Assembly: GCA_963716115.1 (NCBI GenBank)
Contig: CAVQSZ010000032.1
Location: forward strand, 99,524 to 163,523
Source of the DNA: AP-15 sp963716115
GTDB lineage: Bacteria; Pseudomonadota; Alphaproteobacteria; ATCC43930; CGMCC-115725
DNA length: 64,000 bases
Direction of reading: 5' to 3'
Positions within the stretch are counted from its first letter, which is position 1; every line of letters begins with the position of its first letter. The notes below the pieces were generated by a model, which saw only the letters and a list, made by a program, of their open reading frames with translations, searched no databases and was not told where the DNA came from. Positions 1 to 8,730 of this stretch are shown in pieces. Made by a program: the position numbers and the translations under genes.

Positions 1-75
1 GGGGATCGCAGACCGACGACAGAGCGTTGGCGTCGATGCGGTCCCCGCTCGGGCAACGGAGGCGATGGGCATCCG

Positions 76-1227
76 ATGATCTCTCCATTTTTGGTGCGCG
101 TCTGGATCGGATCCGGCCGCCGCGCTCGGTTTGTCGCTCAGGCCGCAGAGCGCTCGTGCGATCGCGCCAGGCGCCCCGAGAGGCGGGAAAGCGCCGATCG
201 GGCCAGCCGAGCGCCGCGTTGGCGGCGTTCGGTTGTCGCGCTCGCATTCCTTCTCGCCTTCGCCGGCGGCGCGAGGGCGGCGGTCGCCGCTCCGGATCTC
301 GAGCTGTACATGGCCCCGGGCGGGAGCGACGGGAACGACGGCCTCGCGCCGGACCGGCCGGTGCAGACCCTGGCGCGCGCCCAGGAAATTCTAAAGCAGC
401 GCAAGCCCGTCCCGCGTAATGTCGCGGTCTTGATCGGGGCCGGGACCTATCGCGGGCAGCATGTGGTCTGGACATGGTCGCCGCCCGGCGCCGCGATAAC
501 CTTCAAGCCGCAAAACCCCGCCGACCGCCCGGTTTTCGACGGCGTCGACCATTCGCAGCTGTGGTTCAAATTTCCGGTCCGCGACGGGCGTCCCACCAAT
601 GTTACAATCGAAGGGTTGACGATCCAAAATTATTTCGAGGCGATATGGTTTGTCGGGGACTGGGACGCGAAACAGCGGCCAATGGAACGGCGGCAATGTG
701 ATCAGCAACAACCATTTTATTTCAATCGGAGCGTCGGATAAGTCGCCGGCAAAGGCGGCGGCCTTCGTCGTCGAGCTGATGAATTCGCGGAACAATCAAA
801 TCACGGCAACCTGTTCAAGAATGTGGGCAGCGCCAAATATTGTGGAATCCACGCCATCTATATCGCCGATGGCGCCTCCGGGAACGCCATTTCGAACAAC
901 ACATTCGATGGCGGATGCGGCGCGCCGATCTCGATTCGAGACGGCTCGAACGACAACACCATCTCCAACAACTCCTTCAGCCGACAAAAAGCGGACCGGT
1001 TTATTCTGGATTGGTTTTGCGATCCGCGACAGGTCAAACATTGTGGCAATCCGACCCCGGAATGCCCCTCCTGGAACAATGTCGTCGTCAACAACCACGT
1101 CGTCCAGCAGCCGGGGAGCCGAATGCCGTTGGCCGTCGTGTACCAGCAATACACGCCCTCGTATTGCCCCAATTTGAGCGCGACCAAACAGCGAATGCCC
1201 GTTCAAGCTAACAGCATTACCCAATGA
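76..1227 (+). pseudogene. Secreted right-handed beta-helix protein, two compensating frameshifts
   Basis: After repair, this reads as one exported parallel beta-helix protein of about 380 residues. A hydrophobic signal segment (VVALAFLLAFAGGARA, about residues 52-67) is followed by YMAPGGSDGNDGL, typical of the start of pectate-lyase-like folds. Asn-rich rungs follow (NNHFISIG, AISNNTF, TISNNSF). The reading moves from frame 1 to frame 2 at the AAA run near 670-672 (one extra base) and back at the GG near 805 (one missing base), so the two errors cancel. The signal peptide lies about 50 residues inside, so translation may begin later than 76. Substrate is unknown. Binding or cleaving extracellular polysaccharide is inferred from the fold and from the carbohydrate-type neighbour downstream. 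Confidence 0.65.
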
Positions 1228-1307
1228 GGAGGATGGCAGGAGCAGGAAGGTCGAGATCTCAAAAAGTGCTTTCAGGCTTGCGCTGAACCTCATTTGCCGA
1301 CCAAAGC

Positions 1308-3629
1308 ATGTATGTCGTAACGCCCGCCCCGGATTGCATCCGCGAGATACAAGAACAAGAGCGCAAGTATTATTGGAGCGCGGCGGCCGAATCGCTGCTC
1401 CGGGGACGGGGCATCGTCTCCTCGTCGACCGTCCGGTCGGCGGCGAGCCCTCTCGAAGGCGCGGCAGTCGTTACCAGAGGTTGCGGCCTCGAGATCGCAG
1501 AGGCGATCGGCAAGACAGGTTCCCGATATTACGAAGGGCCGTTGAATAAAAACCTCGCTGCATCATTCGGTGTCACCGCGATCGACTGGGAGGAACCTGC
1601 CGTCGAGCTGCTGTGGGACGGTGCCCTGATCTCCACGGTCAGGTATCCGACGGAATACCGTCGCGACGCCTCGGACGAGATCCTTCCGGTGACCGCGCCC
1701 GAGAAGTGGTGCAGCGCGACGGTGCGCGGTCAATTTTTGTATGCGCCTGGTTGGACGGTGCGCGCGACTGCGCGCTCGCCGACCTCGGGAGCCGTTGGTC
1801 CCGTGGTCATCACTCGTGATTCCACCATCTTATGCGGCATTCCGCTTCTCGACATCGGGGTCAGGCATACCGGCTTTCCGCCGTTGTCCGAACGCTACGG
1901 CAAGCGCAACCCGGTTACCGGGCACGGGCCGGTGCTCGATCTGGTGTTGGGCCTCCTGATTGCCGACGGCGCAGCGTCCGGACCCATTGTGGTGGTCAGC
2001 CGTTGGCCGAAAGGCCGCCGTGCGTGCATTACAATACGTCACGACTACGATCGGGATATTTCCAAAGAGTCCGCATTGGAGCTGCTCGACTATTACAGCG
2101 ATAACAACCTGAAGTGCAGCATCGCCTTCTTGTCCTATCTAGCGCCGCCGCCGATGATCGAAGCATTCGTTGCGGCCGGCCATGAGATTCAGCTGCACTC
2201 GCATGCCCGTGATGGATCGACGCTCGCCGAAGCACGGGCTTATATCGAAGAAATTGCAAAGCGGCCGGTGCGTGGGATGACGATTCACGGCGGCGGCACC
2301 GGCGTCGGCTTTCTCGGCGACCGGCATTACGCTTGGTCGCTGGGCGCCGGCCTCGATTACGCCGAAACATTTTCCGACACGACTTATCCCGCGATCCCGA
2401 TCCCGCGGATCGGCGAGCAAGGAATCCCGGAATTGTCGCGGCTCCTTGGCGTTGCGCCGCATCGCAGCCTGGATTTGTCGACGCGGCCAGGGCACAACGA
2501 CCTTGAATTATTTCGGACGCTGCTGCCGACCCGGTTGTTGCGCGGCGACCATGTGATATTGATGAACCATCCGGACGTCCACCGGCAAGAGCTGCTGGAG
2601 CTGCTCGAATTGCTCGACCTGACCGATGTCTGGCGGGCAACGCAGCTGGAAGCGGTCGAGTGGTTCCGCACCACCCATTTCGAAGCGCAGGTCGAGCTTG
2701 ATCAGCGCCGCGTGGCGGTGCGCTTTCCGCGGCCGGCAAGCAATCCTGTGGAAGTGACGGTGCACTGGCCCGACCGGACCAAGACCATCGCGACCATCGA
2801 CGGCGTCGGCGGAGAGATTCTTCGCGGCGCGAAGGACCGCACGGAACCGCTTCGACCGCGCGCCTACGCCGGAATTCTGGACGGCTACACCGGCCATGCT
2901 CCGATCATTTCACCGACCCTTCACGGCGCCCTGCCGCGCTGGCGCGCCGCCGCGGCGCCGTCATACCGGCATCCTGTCCCATTAGACCAAAGCTATTTCT
3001 CAGGCCGCAGGATCAGCGACGCCGTGGCTCAGACCGATCACCGGACATTGGGATTTCGTGGCATGGTGCAATGCCTTCGCTTGCCGGATGGAGCACGAAT
3101 ACTCGATGTGGGAGCCGGCGGGTTCGCCGGAGCCACTACGACAGTCCATCTGATCGAACGCTACCCTGAACAGGTTCATGCGCTGGAGATCAATCCGGGG
3201 CGCGCCCAGACCCTTCACGAAAGGCTCGGCGACCAGGTCGCGATCGAGGTTGAAGATTTCTACGAATATGAGACGGACCAGCTGTTCGACTTGATCGTGC
3301 TCGACCTCGATACGTCCGGTCATGCAAGGCAGTATTACGAGGGGATCCCCAGGGCGCGACATATGCTCAGACCCGGCGGTAGGGTCATCGCTTCGCTGAT
3401 CTACGATTGCGGAATGGCATTCGGCGGCGAAACCCCAATCTTTAAGCCAGAAGCACGTGTAGCGCAGGAAGAATTTATGCAGGAATATTTCGGAACGACG
3501 ACGTTGAACCTGGAGGTAGCCCAACGCGTCATGTGGAGCCACGGCTTTGCGGCTCTCGGGATTGTCGATAAATGGATGCACGCGACCGCCCCGCGCGGTT
3601 TCGGATGGCTTCTCCTGGAGCGGCTCTGA
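1308..3629 (+). CDS. NodB-type polysaccharide deacetylase fused to a SAM methyltransferase
   Basis: This 773-residue protein appears to join three parts. Residues 1-230 are an N-terminal region I do not recognise. A polysaccharide-deacetylase-like region follows, with HDYD at 245-248 standing for the metal-binding motif 1, HSH at 297-299 for motif 2, and VILMNHPDVH further on. The C-terminal third is a class I methyltransferase with ILDVGAGG at 598-605 and an acidic LVLDLD-like strand after it. NodB enzymes remove acetyl groups from sugars and need a metal bound by Asp and two His. The HSH spacing is tighter than the usual HxxxH, so activity is uncertain. The neighbouring beta-helix and methyltransferase genes suggest glycan synthesis or modification, which is inference. 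It ends 20 bp from the convergent methyltransferase gene. Confidence 0.72.
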   Translation: MYVVTPAPDCIREIQEQERKYYWSAAAESLLRGRGIVSSSTVRSAASPLEGAAVVTRGCGLEIAEAIGKTGSRYYEGPLNKNLAASFGVTAIDWEEPAVELLWDGALISTVRYPTEYRRDASDEILPVTAPEKWCSATVRGQFLYAPGWTVRATARSPTSGAVGPVVITRDSTILCGIPLLDIGVRHTGFPPLSERYGKRNPVTGHGPVLDLVLGLLIADGAASGPIVVVSRWPKGRRACITIRHDYDRDISKESALELLDYYSDNNLKCSIAFLSYLAPPPMIEAFVAAGHEIQLHSHARDGSTLAEARAYIEEIAKRPVRGMTIHGGGTGVGFLGDRHYAWSLGAGLDYAETFSDTTYPAIPIPRIGEQGIPELSRLLGVAPHRSLDLSTRPGHNDLELFRTLLPTRLLRGDHVILMNHPDVHRQELLELLELLDLTDVWRATQLEAVEWFRTTHFEAQVELDQRRVAVRFPRPASNPVEVTVHWPDRTKTIATIDGVGGEILRGAKDRTEPLRPRAYAGILDGYTGHAPIISPTLHGALPRWRAAAAPSYRHPVPLDQSYFSGRRISDAVAQTDHRTLGFRGMVQCLRLPDGARILDVGAGGFAGATTTVHLIERYPEQVHALEINPGRAQTLHERLGDQVAIEVEDFYEYETDQLFDLIVLDLDTSGHARQYYEGIPRARHMLRPGGRVIASLIYDCGMAFGGETPIFKPEARVAQEEFMQEYFGTTTLNLEVAQRVMWSHGFAALGIVDKWMHATAPRGFGWLLLERL

Positions 3630-3648
3630 AGTCGCCGCAGCCGCCCGG

Positions 3649-4683
3649 TCAGCGGATCACGACGAAGAAGCTGTCGGCCCCGATTTCCGATGCCTTCAGC
3701 GGCCCCGGCGCCTCGCGCTCCTGCCAGCGCGAGGCGCGCCGCAGCAGCGCGACCTGGCCGCATCCGGACAGGATTTCGACGAGCTCCGGAGCCGGTATGC
3801 ATGCCGGGTAACGCTGGTCCCATTCCGGTTCCGGGGCTGCCGGATCGGAGCGCACGATCTCGTTGACGATCAGACAGCCGCCGGGAGCGAGCGCCTCCCT
3901 GACGCGAGCGACGACATCCGTGCGTCGGCCATGTTCGATGCGAAAAAAGCATTGGCCGAAAAAGACCAGGTCCTGCCCCTTGGAGAGCCGGCCGCTTTCG
4001 GCCGGGCTCTGCTGGTATTCAAAGCCGAGATCGGGACCGGCGGCGAGCGACCACAGCGCCTGCCCGCCGCTCACATAGCGCTCCGACGGCTCCACCAGCG
4101 CCACGGTGCGAAGGCCCAGCCGGGGCTCGGCGGCCAACAGCAGCGGTATGAGCCCGACCCCGGCTCCCACATCGGTGACTCTTGGAAGGGGCCTGCCGGG
4201 GACCACGCTGTCGATGACCTTGATCAGGGCGGCGGCGCGGTTGGCGCCGCTGACGATGAAATATTCCAGCTCCTTGAAGGTCAGCCCGTCGCCGCCCGCA
4301 TGGATCGCGGCGGTGGTCGTCGCGAGCCATCCCGCGAGCGCCCGCTCGACCGTCCCGTCCTCGGCGCCGTCGCCGCCGGGGCTGTCGCCGCCCCGGCCGA
4401 GGGGCCGGCCGGCGGCCTGCTCGGCCGCCGCGGCCAGCGCTTGCAGCAGAACCGGCGGCAGCCATTGATCGAGCGACCGCCCCAGCCGCAGCTCATCCAC
4501 GTCCGACCAATAATCGGAATTCCCGAGCGCGACAAAAAATTGCTGCGCGTCCGATAAGCCACCGCCGGCGGCGGCAGCCGCTGCTGCGAGCGGCCCGAAA
4601 ACCAATATCTTGGCCGGCTCCTCCACGCCGCTGACATCCCGTTCCGCATGATGGAGGGTTCTCGAAACAACTAATTTTGTCAT
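3649..4683 (-). CDS. SAM-dependent methyltransferase
   Basis: A 344-residue protein with a class I methyltransferase core in its C-terminal half. VTDVGAGVGLIPLLLA near residue 167 is the SAM-binding glycine-rich loop, VALVEPSERY is the acidic end of strand 2, and ALAPGGCLIVNEI is the post-motif region. The N-terminal half is Ala-rich with a GLSDAQQFFVALG segment and no recognised domain. Such proteins transfer a methyl group to small molecules or sugars, but the substrate cannot be read from sequence. The gene converges on the deacetylase-methyltransferase fusion, so the two may belong to one carbohydrate-modification locus. Confidence 0.7.
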   Translation of the reverse strand: MTKLVVSRTLHHAERDVSGVEEPAKILVFGPLAAAAAAAGGGLSDAQQFFVALGNSDYWSDVDELRLGRSLDQWLPPVLLQALAAAAEQAAGRPLGRGGDSPGGDGAEDGTVERALAGWLATTTAAIHAGGDGLTFKELEYFIVSGANRAAALIKVIDSVVPGRPLPRVTDVGAGVGLIPLLLAAEPRLGLRTVALVEPSERYVSGGQALWSLAAGPDLGFEYQQSPAESGRLSKGQDLVFFGQCFFRIEHGRRTDVVARVREALAPGGCLIVNEIVRSDPAAPEPEWDQRYPACIPAPELVEILSGCGQVALLRRASRWQEREAPGPLKASEIGADSFFVVIR

Positions 4684-4763
4684 ACGCTCAACTGAGATCG
4701 CATCCCGCGGCGCGGTGTAGGAGCGGCGCCGGCTGCGTGCTCTGCGGCAGGGCGCCGGCGCCG

Positions 4764-4907
4764 TCAGGCCGCCGCCGCGGGCAGCTTGACGATCGGATCA
4801 TTGCGCAACGGCGGGATGGTTTCCAGCGTCATGCAGCGGGCTTGCCGGACGGCCCATTGGTTGTTTCGCCAAAGCAGCCGCGACGGCGCGGCGTCGCCGC
4901 CATTGCG
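4764..4907 (-). other. Possible coding remnant downstream of the VOC gene
   Basis: Directly after the VOC stop codon the same frame stays open for about 46 codons with protein-like composition (RLLWRNNQWAV, then an ATG at 4832 starting MTLETIPPLRNDPIVKLP). It may be a decayed gene end or a 22-residue peptide. I see no ribosome binding site and no family match, so it is listed only so that the gap is not treated as empty. Confidence 0.2.
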
Positions 4908-5282
4908 CTAGTCGTAGCGGCCGGGGTCCATGATCTCGGCGATTGCGCCGTCGGGGGCGCGGAACTTGACCGTGCCGGAATCGGGCTTCGACAGCAGCAC
5001 GCCGCCATTGGCCTCGATCTTCGCGATGAAGCTCTTCCGGTCGTCGACCTCGATGCCGAAATGGTGGATCGCCGGGCCCGCGCCGACGAGCTTGGCCTCG
5101 GCGTCGTCCTCGCTGTCGTAGACCATCAGCGCGAGGTCGATATGGCCGTCGGTCAAATGACGCGAGGTGTGGCCGCGCGAGCGCCCGGTCCGCACCTGGC
5201 GAAAGCCGAACACATTCTCGTAGAACCGGGTCGCCGCCTCGAGGTCGGCCACCTTCAGCGCCACGTGGTTGATCCGGGCCAT
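4908..5282 (-). CDS. VOC family (glyoxalase/dioxygenase-fold) protein
   Basis: A 124-residue single-domain protein of the vicinal oxygen chelate superfamily. It opens with INHVALKVADLEAATRFYENV, the classic first beta-alpha unit with the first metal His. It continues with HHFGIEVDD (second metal-side His) and ends with APDGAIAEIMDP, whose Glu is the usual third ligand. The start at 5282 is chosen because AGGAGGA lies just upstream, whereas the longer reading frame has no such site. Members act as glyoxalases, extradiol dioxygenases, epimerases or resistance proteins, and the substrate is not evident here. It lies downstream of urtA in the same direction but beyond a strong hairpin, so it is probably transcribed separately. 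Confidence 0.85.
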   Translation of the reverse strand: MARINHVALKVADLEAATRFYENVFGFRQVRTGRSRGHTSRHLTDGHIDLALMVYDSEDDAEAKLVGAGPAIHHFGIEVDDRKSFIAKIEANGGVLLSKPDSGTVKFRAPDGAIAEIMDPGRYD

Positions 5283-5404
5283 GGCCTTCCTCCTGCTCCG
5301 CCGCCGCAAGGCGCGGCCTAAGCCCCAGTGTCCGCCGGCGCCGTCGGCTTCGGCAAGGAGATTTCTTCGGGAAGCCGGGGACGCCCGGGACGCGCATCCC
5401 CGGC

Positions 5405-5439
5405 GGCCCGGCCCGGCGCGCACCTGCCCGGGCCGGGCC
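5405..5439 (-). terminator. Hairpin after urtA
   Basis: A perfect 12-bp inverted repeat (5405-5416 with 5428-5439) and an 11-base loop lie just beyond the urtA stop codon. On the minus strand it follows a run of eight G. There is no clear U-tract, so factor-independent termination is likely but not certain. Confidence 0.5.
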
Positions 5440-5451
5440 GTCCCCCCCCGT

Positions 5452-6729
5452 TCAATCCTGGTAGCGCGGCTTGGTGCAGTTGCCGCACACCCAGGGGTAG
5501 GTCCAGTCGGCGACCTTGCCCTTGTCCTCGGCGAGGTAGGGGCTCCACGCATCGGCCTTGATCGTGCCCTTGGTCGCCGAGACCACGTCGAACTGCCCGT
5601 CGGGCCGGATCTCGCCGATCATCACCGGCTTCGACAAATGATGGTTCGCGTTCATGACCTCGACAAAACCGCTCGGGGCCGCCACCTTCTGCCCGTACAT
5701 CGCCTGGCGCACCGCGTCGACATCGGTGGTGCCGGCCTGCTTGACCGCCTGCGTCCACATCTTGAAGCCGATGTAGTGGGCCTCCATCGGGTCGTTGGTC
5801 ACCCGCTTCGGGTTCTTGATGTACTCGCGCCACTCTTTGATGAAGGCTTCATTGGTCGGGTTCTTGACCGACTCGAAATAGTTCCACGCGGCGAGATGCC
5901 CGACCAGATTCCTGGTGTCGATGCCGGCCAGCTCCTCCTCGCCGACCGAGAAGGCGATGACCGGGATGTCGGACGCCTTGACCCCGGCATTGGCCAGCTC
6001 CTTGTAAAAGGGCACGTTGGCGTCGCCGTTGATGGTCGAGACCACCGCCGTCTTCTTGCCGCCCGCGGCGAAGCTCTTGATCGCCGCCACCTCGGTCTGC
6101 CAGTCGGAATAGCCGAACGGCGTGTAGTTGATCTTGATGTCCTCGTCCTTGACGCCCTTCGACTTCAAAAAGGCCTCGAGGATCTTGTTGGTGGTGCGCG
6201 GATAGACGTAGTCGGTGCCTTCGAGGACCCAGCGCTTGACCGCGCCGCCCTCTTCGCTCATCAGGTATTCGACCGCCGGGATCGCCTGCTGGTTCGGCGC
6301 CGCCCCGGTGTAGAAGACGTTGTTCGAGCTTTCCTCGCCCTCGTACTGGACCGGGTAGAAGAGCAGGCCGTTCAGCTCCTCGAACACCGGCAGCACCGAT
6401 TTGCGCGACACCGAGGTCCAGCAGCCGAAGACGGCGGCGACCTTGTCCTTGGTCAGCAATTCGCGCGCCTTCTCGGCGAACAGCGGCCAGTTGGAGGCCG
6501 GGTCGACGACCACCGCCTCGACCTTCCTGCCGAGGAGCCCGCCCTTCTTGTTGATGTCGTCGACCATCATCAGGATGGTGTCCTTGAGCGTCGTCTCGCT
6601 GATCGCCATCGTCCCCGACAGCGAATGCAGGACGCCGACCTTGATCGTTTCTTGCGCCTGGGCGCCGGCGGCCCCCGCCGCGAGCGCAATCACCGCGGCG
6701 GTCAGCACCGCGCGCCGGGTCGTCTGCAA
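5452..6729 (-). CDS. urtA: Urea ABC transporter substrate-binding protein UrtA
   Basis: A 425-residue periplasmic binding protein with an N-terminal export signal (TTRRAVLTAAVIALAAGAAG, then AQA-QE). The mature part starts TIKVGVLHSLSGTMAISE and has GCWTSVSRKSVLPVFEE, LFYPVQYEGEESS and a Cys-containing tail WVCGNCTKPRY, all typical of UrtA rather than of generic branched-chain amino-acid binding proteins. It would capture urea, or a close analogue, in the periplasm for an UrtBCDE importer. No urtBCDE genes flank it, so it is an orphan within this window. The hairpin downstream and the divergent NTF2-like gene upstream define it as a single-gene unit. Confidence 0.92.
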   Translation of the reverse strand: MQTTRRAVLTAAVIALAAGAAGAQAQETIKVGVLHSLSGTMAISETTLKDTILMMVDDINKKGGLLGRKVEAVVVDPASNWPLFAEKARELLTKDKVAAVFGCWTSVSRKSVLPVFEELNGLLFYPVQYEGEESSNNVFYTGAAPNQQAIPAVEYLMSEEGGAVKRWVLEGTDYVYPRTTNKILEAFLKSKGVKDEDIKINYTPFGYSDWQTEVAAIKSFAAGGKKTAVVSTINGDANVPFYKELANAGVKASDIPVIAFSVGEEELAGIDTRNLVGHLAAWNYFESVKNPTNEAFIKEWREYIKNPKRVTNDPMEAHYIGFKMWTQAVKQAGTTDVDAVRQAMYGQKVAAPSGFVEVMNANHHLSKPVMIGEIRPDGQFDVVSATKGTIKADAWSPYLAEDKGKVADWTYPWVCGNCTKPRYQD

Positions 6730-6968
6730 GATTTCTCATGGGCTCTTCCCTCATGCGATCGCGCCGCGCCCGAAAGGCCGGCCAACGCCGAGAGGCAAGA
6801 TCGAGGCCAAGATCGCGAAAGCCGAAGGCCGGCTGGAAAACCGCTTTCGGGACCGGACCGCCGCCCAAAATTTATGCAGAAAATTGCCGCTTCGATCGCC
6901 AATTTCGCCCACTGGCGGCCGGCCGCCGCCCGTCGTAGCCTGCGGCCCAGCCAACGCCGAGGATCGCC

Positions 6969-7367
6969 ATGACCGATCAGGACGCCGTGCTCGCGGCCAA
7001 TCTCGAATTCTACCGCGCCTTCGCGACCCGCGACGCGGCCGCCATGGACGCCTTGTGGGCGCGGCGCTCGCCGGTCGCCTGCCTGCACCCGGGATGGACC
7101 GTGCTGACCGACCGAGAGGAGATCATGGCGAGCTGGGGCGGGATCCTGGCCAACCCCGGGGCGCCGCGCATCGCCTGCTTCGACGAGCGGGTTCTGCTCT
7201 ACGGCGACGCCGCCCTGGTGCTGTGCGAGGAGGAGCTGGAAGGCGGCGCGCTTGCCGCCAGCAACCTATTCGTCCGCGAGGACAATGGCTGGCGCATCGC
7301 CCATCACCATGCCGGCCAGATCGTCCGCCGGCAGGCCGAGCGGCGGCGCCCGTCCCGGCTCAACTGA
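6969..7367 (+). CDS. NTF2-like (SnoaL-type) small protein
   Basis: A 132-residue protein with the cone-shaped NTF2-like pattern: an N-terminal helix (VLAANLEFYRAFATRDAAAMDALWA), then CLHPGWTVLTDREEIMASW, and late strands FVREDNGWRIAHHHAGQI. Proteins of this shape range from polyketide cyclases to stress or ligand-binding proteins. The conserved HPGW and His-rich end resemble members annotated as nuclear-transport-factor-2 family without assigned reaction. GAGGA precedes the ATG. It is divergent from urtA and convergent with the SDR gene. Confidence 0.75.
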   Translation: MTDQDAVLAANLEFYRAFATRDAAAMDALWARRSPVACLHPGWTVLTDREEIMASWGGILANPGAPRIACFDERVLLYGDAALVLCEEELEGGALAASNLFVREDNGWRIAHHHAGQIVRRQAERRRPSRLN

Positions 7368-7394
7368 CCCGCCGCCGGCGTCCGGGCGGCCGGC

Positions 7395-8147
7395 TCAAAA
7401 CGCGTAGCGGCGCAGGCCGCCATCGACCGGGATCACCGCGCCGCTGATGTAATGGGCGAGCGGCGAGGCGAGGAACACGGCCAGCACCGCCAGATCCTCG
7501 GGCTCGCCATAGGCGCCGGCCGGGATTTCCGCCGCGGCGTGGCTGCGGCGATAGTCTTCCGGGTAGTTGCGGCGGATCTGCTCGCTCATGATCCGCCCCG
7601 GCGGGATCGAGTTGACGGTGATCCCGTGTTTGCCCAGCTCGCGCGACAGCCCCTTGGCCCAGGCGTGCACCGCCGCCTTGGCGGCGAACGCCGCGTTCAG
7701 CCGGTCGGGCTCGGATTTGCCGGTGATGTTGATGATGCGGCCCCAGCGCCGCTCGATCATCTGCGGGATCAGCGCGTGGGTGATCTGGCGCTGCCGGGTG
7801 AAGTTGAGGGTGATCGCCTCCTCCCACTTCTCCTCGGCGGCGTCGACCGGCAGCGGCCGGCTGCCGCCGGCGCAATTGACCAGGATGTCGATGTGGCCGA
7901 GGCCGGCGAGCGCGCGCTCGCGCAACCGCGCCGCCGCGTCCGCGGCCATGATGTCCTGGATGATCAGCAGCGGTCGCGGCCCCTGGCCGCGCTCGATCTC
8001 GCCCGCCAGCTCGTCGAGCAGCGGCCCGCGGCGCGCCGCCGCCGCCACCTGCACCCCCTCGGCGGCAAGGCCTTTGGCGATGGCGCGGCCGATGCCCATG
8101 CTCGCGCCGGTGACGAGGGCGGTCTTGCCGACGAGCCGCAAATCCAT
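7395..8147 (-). CDS. SDR-family oxidoreductase lacking the catalytic Tyr
   Basis: A 250-residue short-chain dehydrogenase fold. TGASMGIG at 14-21 is the cofactor loop, NCAGG at 91-95 corresponds to the NAG motif, and IPVDGGLRRYAF is the usual C-terminal end. Start 8147 is preceded by GGAGGAGG. The active-site segment reads RLNAAFAAKAAV: Lys157 is present, but the position four residues before it, normally Tyr, is Ala153, followed by Phe154. The usual Ser region reads NITGKS. The protein therefore lacks the normal proton donor and may be a divergent subgroup or a non-reductase. A CRP-like palindrome lies about 90 bp upstream. Confidence 0.85.
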   Translation of the reverse strand: MDLRLVGKTALVTGASMGIGRAIAKGLAAEGVQVAAAARRGPLLDELAGEIERGQGPRPLLIIQDIMAADAAARLRERALAGLGHIDILVNCAGGSRPLPVDAAEEKWEEAITLNFTRQRQITHALIPQMIERRWGRIINITGKSEPDRLNAAFAAKAAVHAWAKGLSRELGKHGITVNSIPPGRIMSEQIRRNYPEDYRRSHAAAEIPAGAYGEPEDLAVLAVFLASPLAHYISGAVIPVDGGLRRYAF

Positions 8148-8237
8148 GTTCGCCTCCTCCAGCCGCATCGTCGCAGCTGACCCACGCCCCCGGCCCGGCG
8201 CAAGAAAAAAGCGCCGGCGCCCCGGCAATCGTCGCCA

Positions 8238-8257
8238 AGTGTGAACCAGTTCACACT
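8238..8257. promoter_or_regulatory. CRP/FNR-type palindromic operator
   Basis: The 20 bp AGTGTGAACCAGTTCACACT contains perfect 9-bp inverted arms around a 2-bp centre. They include TGTGA-N6-TCACA, the core consensus of CRP-family regulators. It sits 91 bp upstream of the SDR start codon. Which regulator binds is inferred only from the consensus. Confidence 0.5.
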
Positions 8258-8645
8258 GCGTCGGCCCGGAGCGCGTCATAAGGGGCTTCGCCGTGGCCGA
8301 TATGGGACGCCACGAGCCGGAGGGGGCGCGCGGGATGCTTGCATTCATCCTTGGGCGGGCAAGGTCGGCGGTTGGTGTCGACGGTCGAACAAATCGGCAA
8401 CATGCCGACAGCTTGCGCCCGATCCCCGCGCCACGTCCCCGCCGCGCCAATCCGCCGCCGCACCGGCGGGGATGCTCGGGCGTTTGGCTTCGCCATAATC
8501 CCGCAATACCCCCCGGCAACACTCGGCGTGGCATGCACCCGGCCGCTCCACTACCTACTCGCCATGATCGGTGCGACGGCCGCCTGTCGGCCGATTATGA
8601 CGATAGGCGGCGAAGGGCCGAGAGCCAGCCGCTCTCGACTCCCCG
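8258..8645. other. Intergenic region with no supported gene
   Basis: This stretch lies between the SDR and ctrA genes. Short frames cross it on both strands, but none has a ribosome binding site or recognisable protein. The only structure seen is a small hairpin, CGAGAGC/GCTCTCG, at 8622-8640. It probably carries the leader and promoter region of ctrA. Confidence 0.5.
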
Positions 8646-8660
8646 ATAACGGTATGTTAA
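8646..8660 (+). promoter_or_regulatory. CtrA-box-like site upstream of ctrA
   Basis: ATAA-N7-TTAA followed by C matches the known CtrA recognition pattern TTAA-N7-TTAA(C) with one mismatch. A further TTAACC half-site lies at 8677-8682. It is 70 bp before the ctrA start codon, so autoregulation, as known in Caulobacter, is a reasonable inference. Confidence 0.5.
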
Positions 8661-8730
8661 CTACTTGTGATAACGATTAACCACGATACCGCCGGCTGAA
8701 GGTTGCCGGTCGTTCCCCCCGGAGGCTCTT

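Noticed and set aside
6730..6968. A sigma-54-like promoter (GGCA..TGCA) upstream of urtA on the minus strand
   Set aside because: The GG and GC elements are one base too close (nine instead of ten bases between them), and no upstream activator site was found.
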